Assembly: GCA_028564675.1 (NCBI GenBank)
Contig: JAOVVO010000088.1
Location: 1 to 64,000 of the forward strand
Direction: 5' to 3'
DNA: 64,000 nt
From: Onchocerca lupi
Taxonomy: Eukaryota; Nematoda; Chromadorea; Rhabditida; Onchocercidae
In this document: piece by piece, positions 1-9,881 of the stretch
Layout of the letters: each line of letters opens with the position of its first letter
Numbering within the stretch: position 1 is the first letter of the stretch
The notes under the pieces: generated by a model
Told to the model about the DNA's origin: nothing
Databases searched by the model: none
The model's input: only the letters and a program-made list of their open reading frames with translations
Made by a program: the position numbers and the translations under genes

Positions 1-514
1 TACTGCAAAAATAAGATTTATAATGATAACGAAAATAATAGATATCGCAGATTATTAATTTTATTGAAACAAATTTTTCAGATTCTAATAATCGTGTTTT
101 AAGAAAGCAAAAAATTTCACCTGGTTTCTGGAAGAGAAGGATGATAATTTTTTAAAATTATTCGAATCATTTACGCCATCAACGTTATTATTATAAGTTG
201 ATGTTGGTGTAGGTTTTGCTTCATTACGTATATTTTTGACATTTTTTATATGCTGATACTGCAAAAATAAGATTTATAATGATAACGAAAATAATAGATA
301 TCGCAGATTATTAATTTTATTGAAACAAATTTTTCAGATTCTAATAATCGTGTTTTAAGAAAGCAAAAAATTTCACCTGGTTTGTGGAAGAGAAGGATGG
401 TAATTTTTTAAAATTATTCGAATCATTTACGCCATCAACGTTATTATTATAAGTTGATGTTGGTGTAGGTTTTGCTTCATTATGTATATTTTTGATACTT
501 TTTAAGTACTGATG
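1..514 (-). CDS. Partial gene with tandemly repeated 46-codon exons
   Basis: On the minus strand there are two complete exons of exactly 138 bp (514-377 and 258-121). Each starts after a clear acceptor (TTTTCTCAG, TTTTTGCAG) and ends at CCAG|GTGAAA. Both are open in the same phase 0. A third copy starts at base 2 and leaves the window. The encoded unit is rich in Asn, Thr, Pro and Ser; the core NEAKPTPTSTYNNNVDGVND is identical in both copies, while the first ten or so residues vary. Nothing in it looks like a catalytic domain, so I cannot name the protein. It is best read as a low-complexity, perhaps secreted or structural, repeat protein. The start codon and signal sequence would lie upstream, at higher coordinates, and were not identified with certainty. 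Confidence 0.6.
1..514. repeat. Tandem duplication, 256-bp exon-intron unit
   Basis: Bases 1-256 and 257-512 are near-identical copies that differ at roughly a dozen positions. The copy boundary falls inside the splice acceptor, so each unit carries one 118-bp intron and one 138-bp exon. The introns are as similar as the exons, which points to recent unequal exchange rather than old exon duplication. The array continues beyond the left edge. Confidence 0.9.
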
Positions 515-1621
515 CTGAGAAAATTGCTGTAATATCAATGAATTTATTCTTTATTAAATATTGCAAAAAAAGGAGATTTTCATTGCATGAGCACAGCAAA
601 ATCAATAAAATCATTTCAAGTATTAAAAATCTTTAAATTATTTACGCGGAACAAATTGCAAGATTCTAAATATTGTTAAAAATCGAATGCTAGAGAAAAG
701 TAAAATTGAACTGAATCAAAAATGAATGACTTCGGAATTTCGGAGTAGAAAATTAGCTGAAAATATTTTAAAGCAAAAATTTAACAAACGTTGCAAACAA
801 TAGTTCTGCATGTTTCGCTGATAAAAAAAATGAACAAAAGGAAATATATCGCAGTCATATTAGCTTAAAATATTTTCCCAGCAAATTGTAGACACACCTT
901 TAAAGTTGATTAATTAACAATATAAAACTTGAATAACCATCATAGTTAATGAACAACCAAAATTGTCCTAGTAGTGACGAATGCCAGCAAAAAACGTAGT
1001 AATCTTAGCTTCTAGTTGTAACACTTGAAAAATTTTTATTTGATACTGTGTACTCAGTGCCTTTGTGTTTGTCTTCTCAAACAAAGTCACATCCTATTAC
1101 ACTGGAATTATCACACTTGAATTTAGTAATTGTGCTATCAAAGTCGTTATCATTGTAATAATGGTTGTTTATAAAGAGCATTTAGCTTCACTTTATGGGT
1201 CATTATTGCATGAAAAATGATGATTTAAGTTTAAATTTCAATACAAATATCCAATAAAGCATAGGATCTCTTTTCTCTCAAATATGAAACATTAATGCAA
1301 GAAAATTTCAACATTTCCTCCAAGATTTCTGTATTATTTACTGCCCTTTTATACTAATCGATGATCAGAAAATGAAATGCATTCAAAAAATCAAAGATGA
1401 AATGCATCCAAAGTTTGCATACATTTTGCATGGTATCCATCTTGTCTTATATTTTACGCATTCAAATTAAAATATGACGAACTGTAGTTTATTGACTATT
1501 CCATTTTATCATTTGCAAATAGGTGCTTCTATCGTGAAAGTTTTTTCTTTTTTTTTTTTATTGAAGAAATTGGAGATTCGTTGATTTGTGTAGACGAGTT
1601 TGTTGTGTGATAAGGGCTCTG

Positions 1622-1861
1622 TTATGATGTAGTTATTACAGCAATTACGTTACAATACAATTTATAGATAAATATCGAAGTACTATCGATAGCTTGAACA
1701 TTTGTCCTATAGCTAACAGGAGGATTTATTCTGGGGTTTATTTGAAGCTTGGAAACTGATGAGACTTGACAAAGGATTGAATAGGAGTTAATGGTAGAAG
1801 AAAACGGATGGGGATTTGATGGATCAAACCGAGAGTTAAAGTGCTGCACTGGTCCAGAGGA
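1622..1861 (-). CDS. Possible upstream exon, unidentified
   Basis: A minus-strand open stretch of about 75 codons is rich in Ser, Asn, Pro and Gln, similar in flavour to the tandem exons at 1-514. It could be an earlier exon of the same gene: a GTTCAA donor would leave phase 0 and match the downstream exons. The acceptor is not clear and there is no ATG. It may equally be a chance open frame in A+T-rich DNA. Confidence 0.2.
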   Translation of the reverse strand, partial: SSGPVQHFNSRFDPSNPHPFSSTINSYSILCQVSSVSKLQINPRINPPVSYRTNVQAIDSTSIFIYKLYCNVIAVITTS

Positions 1862-2078
1862 TTCTTATACAGATAACATGTCTTCTTGTAGTGGAAATAT
1901 CAGACATGGACGTGATTATAAAACCGGAAATTTACATAAGTCTACGCTTTCTCAGTGTTGAAGTTAAGCTGGGATATCTCGACAAGAATGAGGATTGAAA
2001 TAGATATGTGAATTAGTTCCCCTTATTTAACACTGAAGATTATTTCTGCTGTTATTACTTTTGTTGATTTTGTTTTGT

Positions 2079-2315
2079 TTAATCATTTATTGATTGATTC
2101 TGTTTTTTTTTCTCGTTTTTTTGGGAGTTTCTTTTTATAATCATCATAATCCAGCTAATGCTTTGAATATTCCTCCTTTGCCAGATTTTTTCACTAAAGA
2201 AATTTTTATTGTAGGTCTTCACTGGAAAATTATTAGTAAGGATACTCCTTGCAGGTATCATGGGGCTGTGTATGGTTATCATAGCAATTTTTGTAGATTT
2301 AGGTTAAGTTTTTAA
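2079..2315. other. Overlapping open frames, coding status unclear
   Basis: Both strands are open over about 70 codons. The plus-strand frame starts with a strongly hydrophobic stretch (FFFLVFLGVSF) and ends at a TAA at 2,313. The minus-strand frame is basic and Asn-rich. Neither has an ATG or clear splice sites. The stretch adjoins the T-rich insertion and may be part of it. I do not call a gene. Confidence 0.15.
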
Positions 2316-2329
2316 ATTTTTAATGTTCA

Positions 2330-2835
2330 AAATTAAGGATTTTATTCTGTTTAGAACTTTCAGGATTTTGGGTTTTGGTGTTCTAAATCTTTTTGTTATT
2401 GTTTTTTAATATTAGAATTTTCTTTTGCTTTTATGTTTTTTTGTTTGAGGTTTTTAGATTGGGATCCTTTAAAGAGTTGTATTTGATGCGTTTAGGAATT
2501 TTGTCTATGAGTTATATTTCTTTGGGTGTGAATTTTAAGATTCTTATTTTGTTGTTTTGATTTTTCTTAGTGGTATTTTTTCTTTTTAACTCATTTTTGT
2601 AATATAACTAATTTTGTTTTCTACTATAATAATTATTATTTTTTTTATTTTTGATTAGTTTTGCATTTATGTTTGTTTAAGATTTGATTTTTTTTTCTTC
2701 TTTTTTTTTTTTTGATTTTAATTTTTTGTTCATTTGCTATGATTTTAGTTATTATTACGTTTTTTGCGTTGTTTTTGTTCTATTATATGTTCTATTTTTT
2801 GTTCAATTTTTTCTTTTTGTTTTTAAAATATTAAA
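2330..2835 (+). pseudogene. Probable nuclear copy of mitochondrial DNA (nad6-like)
   Basis: This stretch is extremely T-rich on the plus strand with G as second base, the strand bias typical of nematode mitochondrial genes and unlike its flanks. With the invertebrate mitochondrial code (TGA = Trp, AGG = Ser) it gives fragments such as DWDPLKS followed by ILSMSYISLGVN and FLSGIF. Their order and spacing resemble nematode NADH dehydrogenase subunit 6 (DPLKS ... FLSGIF). The fragments lie in different frames with stops between them, so it is a decayed insertion. The T-rich composition ends near 2,835. Which mitochondrial gene it is remains uncertain; simple T-rich DNA is the alternative. Confidence 0.4.
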
Positions 2836-3957
2836 GAATTCAAAAGAACAACAAAAACCATGGAAATGGTCTCTCGACCCAAAAACAGAAATTTCAATTA
2901 AACTAATTCCAAAAAGAAATGTACAATTCTAGCCGAGCCGTAATCAGATAAATTTTGCTATTTTTGCTTGCTGTTTTTAGCTGTTGCGAATTGATTTAGA
3001 AAATCGGTATACCAAATGGTTGGAAAGACTGCATTAATCAAATCCAAACTATTCTTTTAACAGGTAAGATTTTGTGTAGATAAAAAATGGTTCTGATATT
3101 CTAAGTCAACATACCAGGAACTAATTCCAAATGAAAATTTTAATTTTCAAGAGAATTTAAATTTAGTCTCCGAAGATAACGAAGTGTAACATTGATTTAA
3201 TAATCAAAATCAAGTAGACCTGATTTAACGCAATAAACTATGGAAAGAGATGTTCCAATAGTAAATAAGAAATAAAAATGAACAATAAAAAAATCAAAAT
3301 GATTAAAAGCTAAAGGAAAAGACAACAAACTAACAACCCATCAAAAAGTGAAAACTACAGGAAAAAAATTACAAAAAAACAAGAATGATTAAACAGCTTG
3401 CTAGAAAATCCCACATAATCAAAACCAGATACTCCCATATGAAATATATACATTATCCGATAATAATAATAATAATAAAAATCAATCGTCAATCGAATGA
3501 AGAACATTCTGAAGCGCGAATCCATTAATACAGAATCTACGTAACGGAATATCATTTCCCGCCATCTCACGCAATAATGTTATTCTCAATAGTTTTTAAA
3601 TTTATTAATTTCTGAAAACTGTCACGATGAAAACTTCCCATTAATTATCAAGTTATAAGCTACAAATTTACTGATGTCACGACAGAAAGATCATGCGAAA
3701 GGAATTATTGATTTGCATAATTTACAAGATGAAAATGCAAGGCTGGTTTACATGGAAACATCGTAAACACAAGTGTAAAATCTTTGCATAACCTGAAAAG
3801 ACCATGCTACATAGCGATTGGATGAAATGAAAGCTCATATTGAGAGATATTTCAGGATAACAGTACAGTAGACTGCTATAAACAGAAATTGAATCTATAC
3901 ATTTTTGCTGCAGTTTTATTTGTTCTTTTTTTTTTTTTTTTTTTGATCTTTTTTTCA

Positions 3958-5654
3958 ATGTCGCAAAGTAATGAAATCCATGGTTTTGGCCATAATTTTG
4001 TTTTTATTTTTTATGATATGGCTGATATTGTGATATCAGGTAATAACTATAATGCTCCCAGAATTTTGCAAGTACTTCTTTTAGTTTCATTTAATTTATA
4101 TTTTAATTTGGAATTCCAATTTATACTTTGATTTGAAACTTGAATTTCAGTCAGATAAGTGTCAATAATTGTATGGTTAAAGTAAGCATTATTTTGAACT
4201 TAGGCTTAGTTATTCTTTTTAGATTATATTGTAGTGCTTTCCCCAAGTTGTTATCATGCTTGATTTTAATTTTAAAATGTCAATTTTTGTTTCTAGTTTT
4301 CTTTTAGAATTCTTGGATATGCGAGGTCTGAAAAATAACATAAAAGTTTACTAATTTCTTTTTCTTTTTAAATTCTTCAGCAAGCATAGAGGATAATTCG
4401 AAACTATGTCATTAATTGTAGAAAACGTGAAAAATGTCGGTTACGATAGCATATCAAGAGGGATAGATTATATGTTAAAAAAAACTAGTGATTATTATTA
4501 TTGTTTCGATAGCTTAATTTATATTAATAAAAATGTAAATGTTCGTTGTGTCTTTTGATGCGACGCTTCAATTCTTTGCAGATTGATTTGAAATTTTGAA
4601 ATAACGTTGCATTCAAATAGGCGTATGTTTCTATAAAGGTAAGGCGCGTCTTTAAGAACTTCCGGAGATTTAAAATTTTGAACGAACGAACTTCTACATT
4701 TTTATTCATATAAGTTTATTCATATAAACTAGTTAGATTGGTCACGCGAAGCGTCGCTAATCCAACTAGTATGTTTTTATATAGATATATTTACTTTTTT
4801 TTACCTGTCACATCTGTGATGTCCACTTATATGCTTTTACCTTTCATATCTGTAACAGGTAAAAGTAAATAAGCGGACATTTTTATTTATATAGACTAGC
4901 TAAACCAGTCATGCGAAGCATAGCCGGTTCAGCTAGTACCAAATATGATTCTGCTTCGGTTATTTCATACTTGATGTTTTGGTGATATCTAAAACTGATT
5001 ATTGATTATCAAGATTAATATTAACATCACAAAAGAACTAGCATAAAACATTATATTTGTAACAAAACTTGATAGAAATTATTCGTTTTTTCTGCGGTAG
5101 TGAAAAATAATTAAGTATTTAGAGGAAGATTCAAATGAATTGAATTGAAACTGGTACAAACCTTCTAAAATGATAGGAAATCGAACTTTTTAGAAGTAAA
5201 AATGAAAGTCTATATAACAAAGCTGTCGGAATCTTAAAAAGACTTCTTCCCTGATTTTCCATACTCCAAATTAATAATCTTTTATTCCGATATCCTTTTC
5301 ATGTAATTTTTATTTGAATACAATCGAAAATATAAATGGATCCATCGCATTTTAGAAATTGACATCGGAAGAATGATATGTTTTCTTTGAAATACGAAAC
5401 TCTTTCAAGTGTTGAATTCGGCGCTTAAATAATGTTTTGTTATAGGAAATTTGCAGTTTAGAGCGCATAAAAATTTTCCGAGTATTTTATTTCGCAGTGA
5501 TTGTCTTTTCTCTAATATTATTTTAATTGACCTTCAAAGGAAGAAAGAAATAGAGGAGGAAAAACTTGAAATGAAGCAAATAGATAAAGCAGATGACAAC
5601 AAGTTTCCGCTCATGAATTCACGTACCAAGCGTCAAACTTCTCGCGGCAAATAA
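3958..5654 (+). CDS. Tentative two-exon small gene, unidentified
   Basis: Exon 1 (3,958-4,039) runs from an ATG to a strong donor, ATCAG|GTAATA, leaving one base. Exon 2 (5,446-5,654) begins after TTGTTATAG and needs exactly two bases to stay open, so the phases agree. The product would be 96 residues. It ends in a charged, Glu/Lys-rich helix-like segment and a basic tail, TKRQTSRGK. No family is recognised and no signal peptide is evident in this start choice. A hydrophobic open stretch upstream of the ATG could be an earlier exon. The intron is about 1.4 kb and contains the dispersed repeat and hairpins described separately. Codon content of exon 2 is convincing; exon 1 and the pairing are inference. 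Confidence 0.3.
4524..4710 (+). repeat. Dispersed repeat copy 1 (family with GCATTCAAATAGGCG)
   Basis: The core runs from a GTTCGTTGTGT-like start through TTGAAATTTTGA and GCATTCAAATAGGCG to CTTCCGGAGATTTAAAATTT. Related copies lie at about 33,822-33,985, 41,095-41,200 (reverse), 41,283-41,365 (reverse) and, weakly, 63,670-63,745. No coding capacity is seen. It is probably a short non-autonomous mobile element. Confidence 0.7.
4728..4937. repeat. Paired GCGAAG-loop hairpins within a palindromic element
   Basis: Two 43-base hairpins lie at 4,728-4,770 and 4,895-4,937. Each is bounded by ACTAGT/ACTAGC and its inverted match, and each has a centre of CGCGAAGCG or TGCGAAGCA. Between them is a second inverted repeat: TTTACTTTT..TACCTGT is answered by ACAGGTAAAAGTAAAT, and the GTCC/GGAC arms also pair. 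The region can fold as one long cruciform with two end hairpins. It directly follows dispersed repeat copy 1. Confidence 0.7.
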
Positions 5655-5916
5655 CACATCAGCAAATTATTGCAATAAATGTCATGCTGTAAAATTTCGA
5701 GGAAAGTTATATTAATTGCTATCATCATTTTTAAGCTTTGAAGAGAGAGAATATGAGTAAAAGCACAAAAAATAAGAAATAAGAATAGCAGGGATATCAC
5801 CGGCGGAAAAAAAATTAAATAAATAATCAAGAGTTGGCATCTTCTGGTGATCTGATAAATTTCTTTAGCTTCTCGTTAGAAAATCAGAGACGAAAAAGAT
5901 TCAAAAATTATATTTT

Positions 5917-5965
5917 CTGAATGAATTGAAAACTATTTTCTGAATGAATTGAAAACGCACTTTCT
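5917..5965 (+). repeat. Short tandem duplication, ~24-bp unit
   Basis: The unit TTTTCTGAATGAATTGAAAA occurs twice in direct tandem. It lies between genes and has no evident function. Confidence 0.7.
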
Positions 5966-6126
5966 TATTTTACTATTCATTTTCAAACTTAACTAATGGG
6001 TTCAATTAAAAGTATTTATTCTGTTAAATCTAATTCAATTACTTGGAGCTGCTATATAAAGTTCCTGGTTTATTATTTTGAAATGCTTAGCAAAGTAGGA
6101 ATTTTTTTTTTACTGTAGAAGCAATA

Positions 6127-6640
6127 TCAAATTGCGATTATCGCAAAATTCCGTGAAATTGTTCTTTGAGAGTAACTTTGAATGAGAAAGAAGGTGGGCA
6201 GATATAAAATACCCTTGGTTGGCATTCGTTCAAATATTTGTTCTGTTAGTTTATCAAGATCTTTTACCAAATAATATAGATTAAAATTGAAAGTAATTGC
6301 TGTGAAAATGGGCAATTATTACGACTCTGAGAGATTTGACCTCATACCTTTTTACGAAGACATTCACCAGAAATGCTCTAAGTTGTAAAATGAAATTTCA
6401 GGTTTTTTTCTTGCGAAATAAATTACCATCGCAAACGAGCCGAAAGAAGTCTTAAAGCGTGGCAAGAAGAGATGCCACAGAGGTAGAAAACATCACGGAA
6501 GGCATGGTTAATGAATTCGACAATTAATTCATTTTTTTCTGCTCCGTAATACATTACTACCAATATCGCAATAGTACCGAGTAAACGATTTGATCTTTGT
6601 TCAATGAAATAGGGAGTGGGTTGGTCATTGTGAGGTGACA
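6127..6640 (-). CDS. Tentative two-exon fragment, membrane-like, unidentified
   Basis: Upstream exon: open from 6,640 after a TTTTATAG acceptor, about 70 codons, with a hydrophobic segment LLGTIAILVVMYY and a region EFINHAFRDVFYLCG. Downstream exon: begins after TTTTCACAG at about 6,302 and is open to a stop at 6,127, with the segment GILYLPTFFLIQSYSQ. The two exons join in phase only if a weak GTTTGC donor inside the first is used; the better GTAATT donor gives a frame clash. No start codon is found. It could be the 3' end of a membrane protein gene or a decayed copy. No family is recognised. Confidence 0.3.
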
Positions 6641-7184
6641 CTATAAAACGTAAAAATTGTCGAAACTTTCATGAAATCTGTTTGTTTTTTCATTTTCAAG
6701 AAATTGTGATCTAATATTTCGAATTTTTTGAATTTTGAATGGACGAAATATTTTTGCGATTGGAAAAAAAGGTTTAAATATAAATCTTTTCATCATTATT
6801 ACCAACAATTTATTAACTTCGAAATGGAAATGAAATTCAGTATGAAGAGTGAAAATAAAATTTTAAGTGAAATGAAAAGAGATTTTCTGTGGTCCATATT
6901 TAGATTCAAAAAATTTCACTTTTGTTTTATAAATTATACATTAGTAAGAGTTTAATCTTCTGCAATTTAATCTTATCTCTTCTAAAGTTACACAAATCTC
7001 ACAGAAGAAGAAAACGGAAGTGCTATCATCCTATGTAGAAGTTCAATTTGAAACGCGGATGGTACCAACATTTTTTTTTTGCATTCTTCAGTTTTTCTGT
7101 TCTTTCAATTACTAGTATTCAGTAACTATCACTGGCGTTTAAGAATCAGCGATGGAATCATGTTCGATTCACTGACGAGATGCA

Positions 7185-7202
7185 TATATAAGAATTGCAG
7201 AT
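7185..7202 (+). promoter_or_regulatory. TATA-like box and spliced-leader acceptor of the first peptide gene
   Basis: TATATAAG (7,185-7,192) is followed at once by AATTGCAG, whose AG lies two bases before the ATG at 7,203. The second signal is the expected site for leader trans-splicing in nematodes. The TATA-like string is then probably just A+T-rich outron sequence. Confidence 0.4.
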
Positions 7203-7844
7203 ATGTTACGAATACTGTCCACCTTAATCATCGTAATCATGGTCATCATGGCATCTGCTCAACCATTCCACAGTGATCCTGAAATGAGGGACAGCGTGGA
7301 TAGCACGTAAGTCATTTTCTCTTTTATAGAATTCTCGAAAAGAAATGCAGCTTCCAAGCAGACTAATGGTCGATCTAATTTCTGAATTGAATAACTTCAT
7401 GAAAGAAATAAATGAATCATTAGACCATTGAAAACATCAATCTATCAAAAGTTACAGTATTCTTTTGTAATCTTTTGCCTTGTATTCGATGTCTGCTTCT
7501 AGAACCCTGTTTCATATCTCAATTTTTTCTGTATTAGCTGGTCTCCTATTTTGAAATTAAAAATTAAGATTAGCAATAATCATCAATATTCTCACACTTT
7601 TGATCTATTTTGATCAGAAGCATCATTCATTGATAGAATATATGTACATATATATTTCAGGATAAGAGTGAAAAGACAGTGGGGTGATTTTTCTTCATTC
7701 AAAGTCAAAACACCTTTTTTTAAAGTAAAAGTCAAAAGACCATATCCGTATGTTGGTGGATATGGATATGGCTATGGATATGGACCGGTCGTATACCACA
7801 GATATGATCCTGCTTTTTATGGGCCATTCGGATTTTTCGGATAA
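7203..7844 (+). CDS. Small secreted peptide precursor, paralogue A
   Basis: Exon 1 is 7,203-7,306 and exon 2 is 7,661-7,844; the phase-2 intron has GTAAGT..TTTCAG. The product is 95 residues. Residues 1-19 form a signal peptide ending ASA|Q. A short acidic spacer follows, then IRVKR (36-40), a dibasic cleavage site. Next come the core FKVKTPFFKVKVK (48-60) and a further R at 61, then a Gly/Tyr tail with four YG repeats (69-76) and a C-terminal GPFGFFG. The last residue is Gly, so a trimmed peptide could end in Phe-amide. The layout fits a processed neuropeptide or a YG-rich antimicrobial-type peptide of nematodes; which one is not decidable here. The gene at 9,268 is a tandem paralogue with the same intron position. 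Confidence 0.8.
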
Positions 7845-9254
7845 CATAGCTGAATTTAAATTCAGTATAATCAAAGATTTTCAGATTAATTAAAGTAATG
7901 ATCTCTAAAACTAAAAAATGAAAAATCCCGGGAATACAATCCATTAAATTGTAGTTAATTCTATTTCATTGATTGTTGAATTTAATATAAGTTAATAAAG
8001 GCAAGATCTGTTTATGAAGAATAAAAACCTACAAAATGCTAGAAAATATTAAGCAAAAGATTGCATTCGATTCAGATTGTTTGGCTATTTCATCATAAAT
8101 AGCCATTTTCAGATTCCGCTTCTTTAATTTCCCTTATGAATAATCTTATAACTCCAGCTGAAAATGATTTTATTGAAATTAACTGCCAGATGTCCTGACA
8201 GATATTAAATTTTTCTATAGAAGAAGAATTTTCAAGGGAAATTTCGTAACTTCATTGGTTTCGTTTTTGGTTAACTATGAACGTTGCTTCTTTCATCTCA
8301 TTTAGATGTTTTCAGCTTTTTTAGTACCTTCTTTTGCTCACTGTTCTGTCATTTCGGAAGACTCTTCGATTATTCTTTTTCATCATTTTCAGAATATTTC
8401 CATTTCAGTGATTTTTCTTTTCAAAAAAGCTCTAAAATTTATAATATGACAAAGTAATATTAAACTAAACCAAAGATCAGATGAAAACATGGACAGGAAT
8501 AAAAAGACGTCAGAAACAGGAAATAATTTGACATGCGATTACAGTCATACATAAAATTACTGATAAAATTGAGAGTTGCGAAACTAACTGATAAAGTTGT
8601 GGTCGTTGATCAACTAAGATATGAATGCTTGTTTTGCTGTGTTGACTCAGCTATCTATGCATGGATTTCATCAGCTGTCATATCACTTATTGTATCTGAG
8701 CATTATTAAACAAAAAATTATCCATAGAAGTCGAAATTTGGGAAAGTTTTTTTAAATAACAAATTAGTCAATTTTTATTGCTGAGTGTTTGCTTATTGTT
8801 CTTATGCGTACTTGCCTATCACTCGATTATCTCTCATGATATCAGTTGTTCTGCTTGCTTTATTATTGTATTAGAGCTTTAAACGGAAATAATAAACATA
8901 TTCGAATATTACGAACATAATTTGATTTATGGCTATACGGTAATCAATTCCTGGAATCCATTCTCAGTTATCGATTGCACAGTATTTCTAGAAATTCTGA
9001 AATCTATGACAATGGTGTACAATAATTTCACCATACATTACTTTTATTTTTGTTATTTCAAATTTAATCATCAGAAAAATAACTTTGAAAACAGTCACTT
9101 CATGGTATTTACAAAAGTTTTCATCCATGAAAAACTTTTATTAATTCAATAACTTTTAAGAGTCGTATCTGTAGATTAATTCCTGCACTTCATCAGGAGT
9201 ATTTTAAATATGTGTGCATTTTGTATTACTCGAAATGAAATTGATCTTCTTTCA

Positions 9255-9267
9255 ACCTTTTCAGGTA
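9255..9267 (+). promoter_or_regulatory. Spliced-leader acceptor of the second peptide gene
   Basis: The pyrimidine-rich CAACCTTTTCAG ends three bases before the ATG at 9,268. No upstream exon is apparent, so it is read as a trans-splice acceptor. Confidence 0.45.
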
Positions 9268-9881
9268 ATGCTTAGGGAACTATTTTCAGTAATCATTCTG
9301 TGTGCAATATGTTCGGCTGTGCCTACAAATAATAATGAACCAGAAATGTACATCTTTTTCCGTTTTTTAAATCTTTACTGTTATTCATTTTTAGGTTTCT
9401 TTTTCATCACTGAATTTAGATCTTTCCATATATTGATGGAGCCAGCAACTTTGAGAAATAGATGTTACGGCTTCATGATTTGGAAAAAATGAAAAATCGT
9501 TTTGATGAATAATTAATAATAATTAAATATTATTGCAAAAAGTACCTGTAAATTGCTATTTGCCTCTCATATATCTTTTATTTACATTTCAATTAATTTG
9601 AAATTGTTCGCAAATTTTTCTGAATTTTCAGCATCCGTGTGAAACGTTATGGTCTTTTCGGTGGCTACAACCCGTATATGAATAGTTCACCCTACACATA
9701 CAAATTCAAAACTCCGTTTTTCAAAGTGAAAGTCAAAAGCAATCAAGGCAATTTTTATGGTCATCCGCCATATGGATTCGGTGGTTTCTATCCTCCATTT
9801 GGTGCCGGTGCTTTTCATCCCCAACCTAGCATACCTTACGGTTATCAACACAATCCTCACGGATATGGATGGTTTGGATAG
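9268..9881 (+). CDS. Small secreted peptide precursor, paralogue B
   Basis: Exon 1 is 9,268-9,347 and exon 2 is 9,632-9,881, with a phase-2 intron as in paralogue A. The product is 109 residues. Residues 1-17 form a signal peptide (hydrophobic FSVIILCAICSA), then come an Asn/Glu spacer and IRVKR (28-32). The core KFKTPFFKVKVK (51-62) is shared almost exactly with paralogue A. The tail is rich in Gly, Tyr, Phe, Pro and His and ends YGWFG, again with a terminal Gly that could serve for amidation (Trp-Phe-amide). Outside the cleavage site and the core the two proteins are hardly alignable, so those two elements are what selection keeps. The exact function is unknown. Confidence 0.8.

Noticed and set aside
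3355..3570. Minus-strand frame with an alternative 27-codon ATG reading
   Set aside because: Too short, no splice continuation, and it runs into an AAT repeat.
4728..4770. Helitron 3' end (hairpin followed by CTAG)
   Set aside because: The CTAG lies within the hairpin arms rather than a few bases after the stem, and no matching TC 5' end was found.
8922..9152. Open frame between the two peptide genes
   Set aside because: Random-looking composition, no splice support, and it ends in plain A+T-rich sequence.
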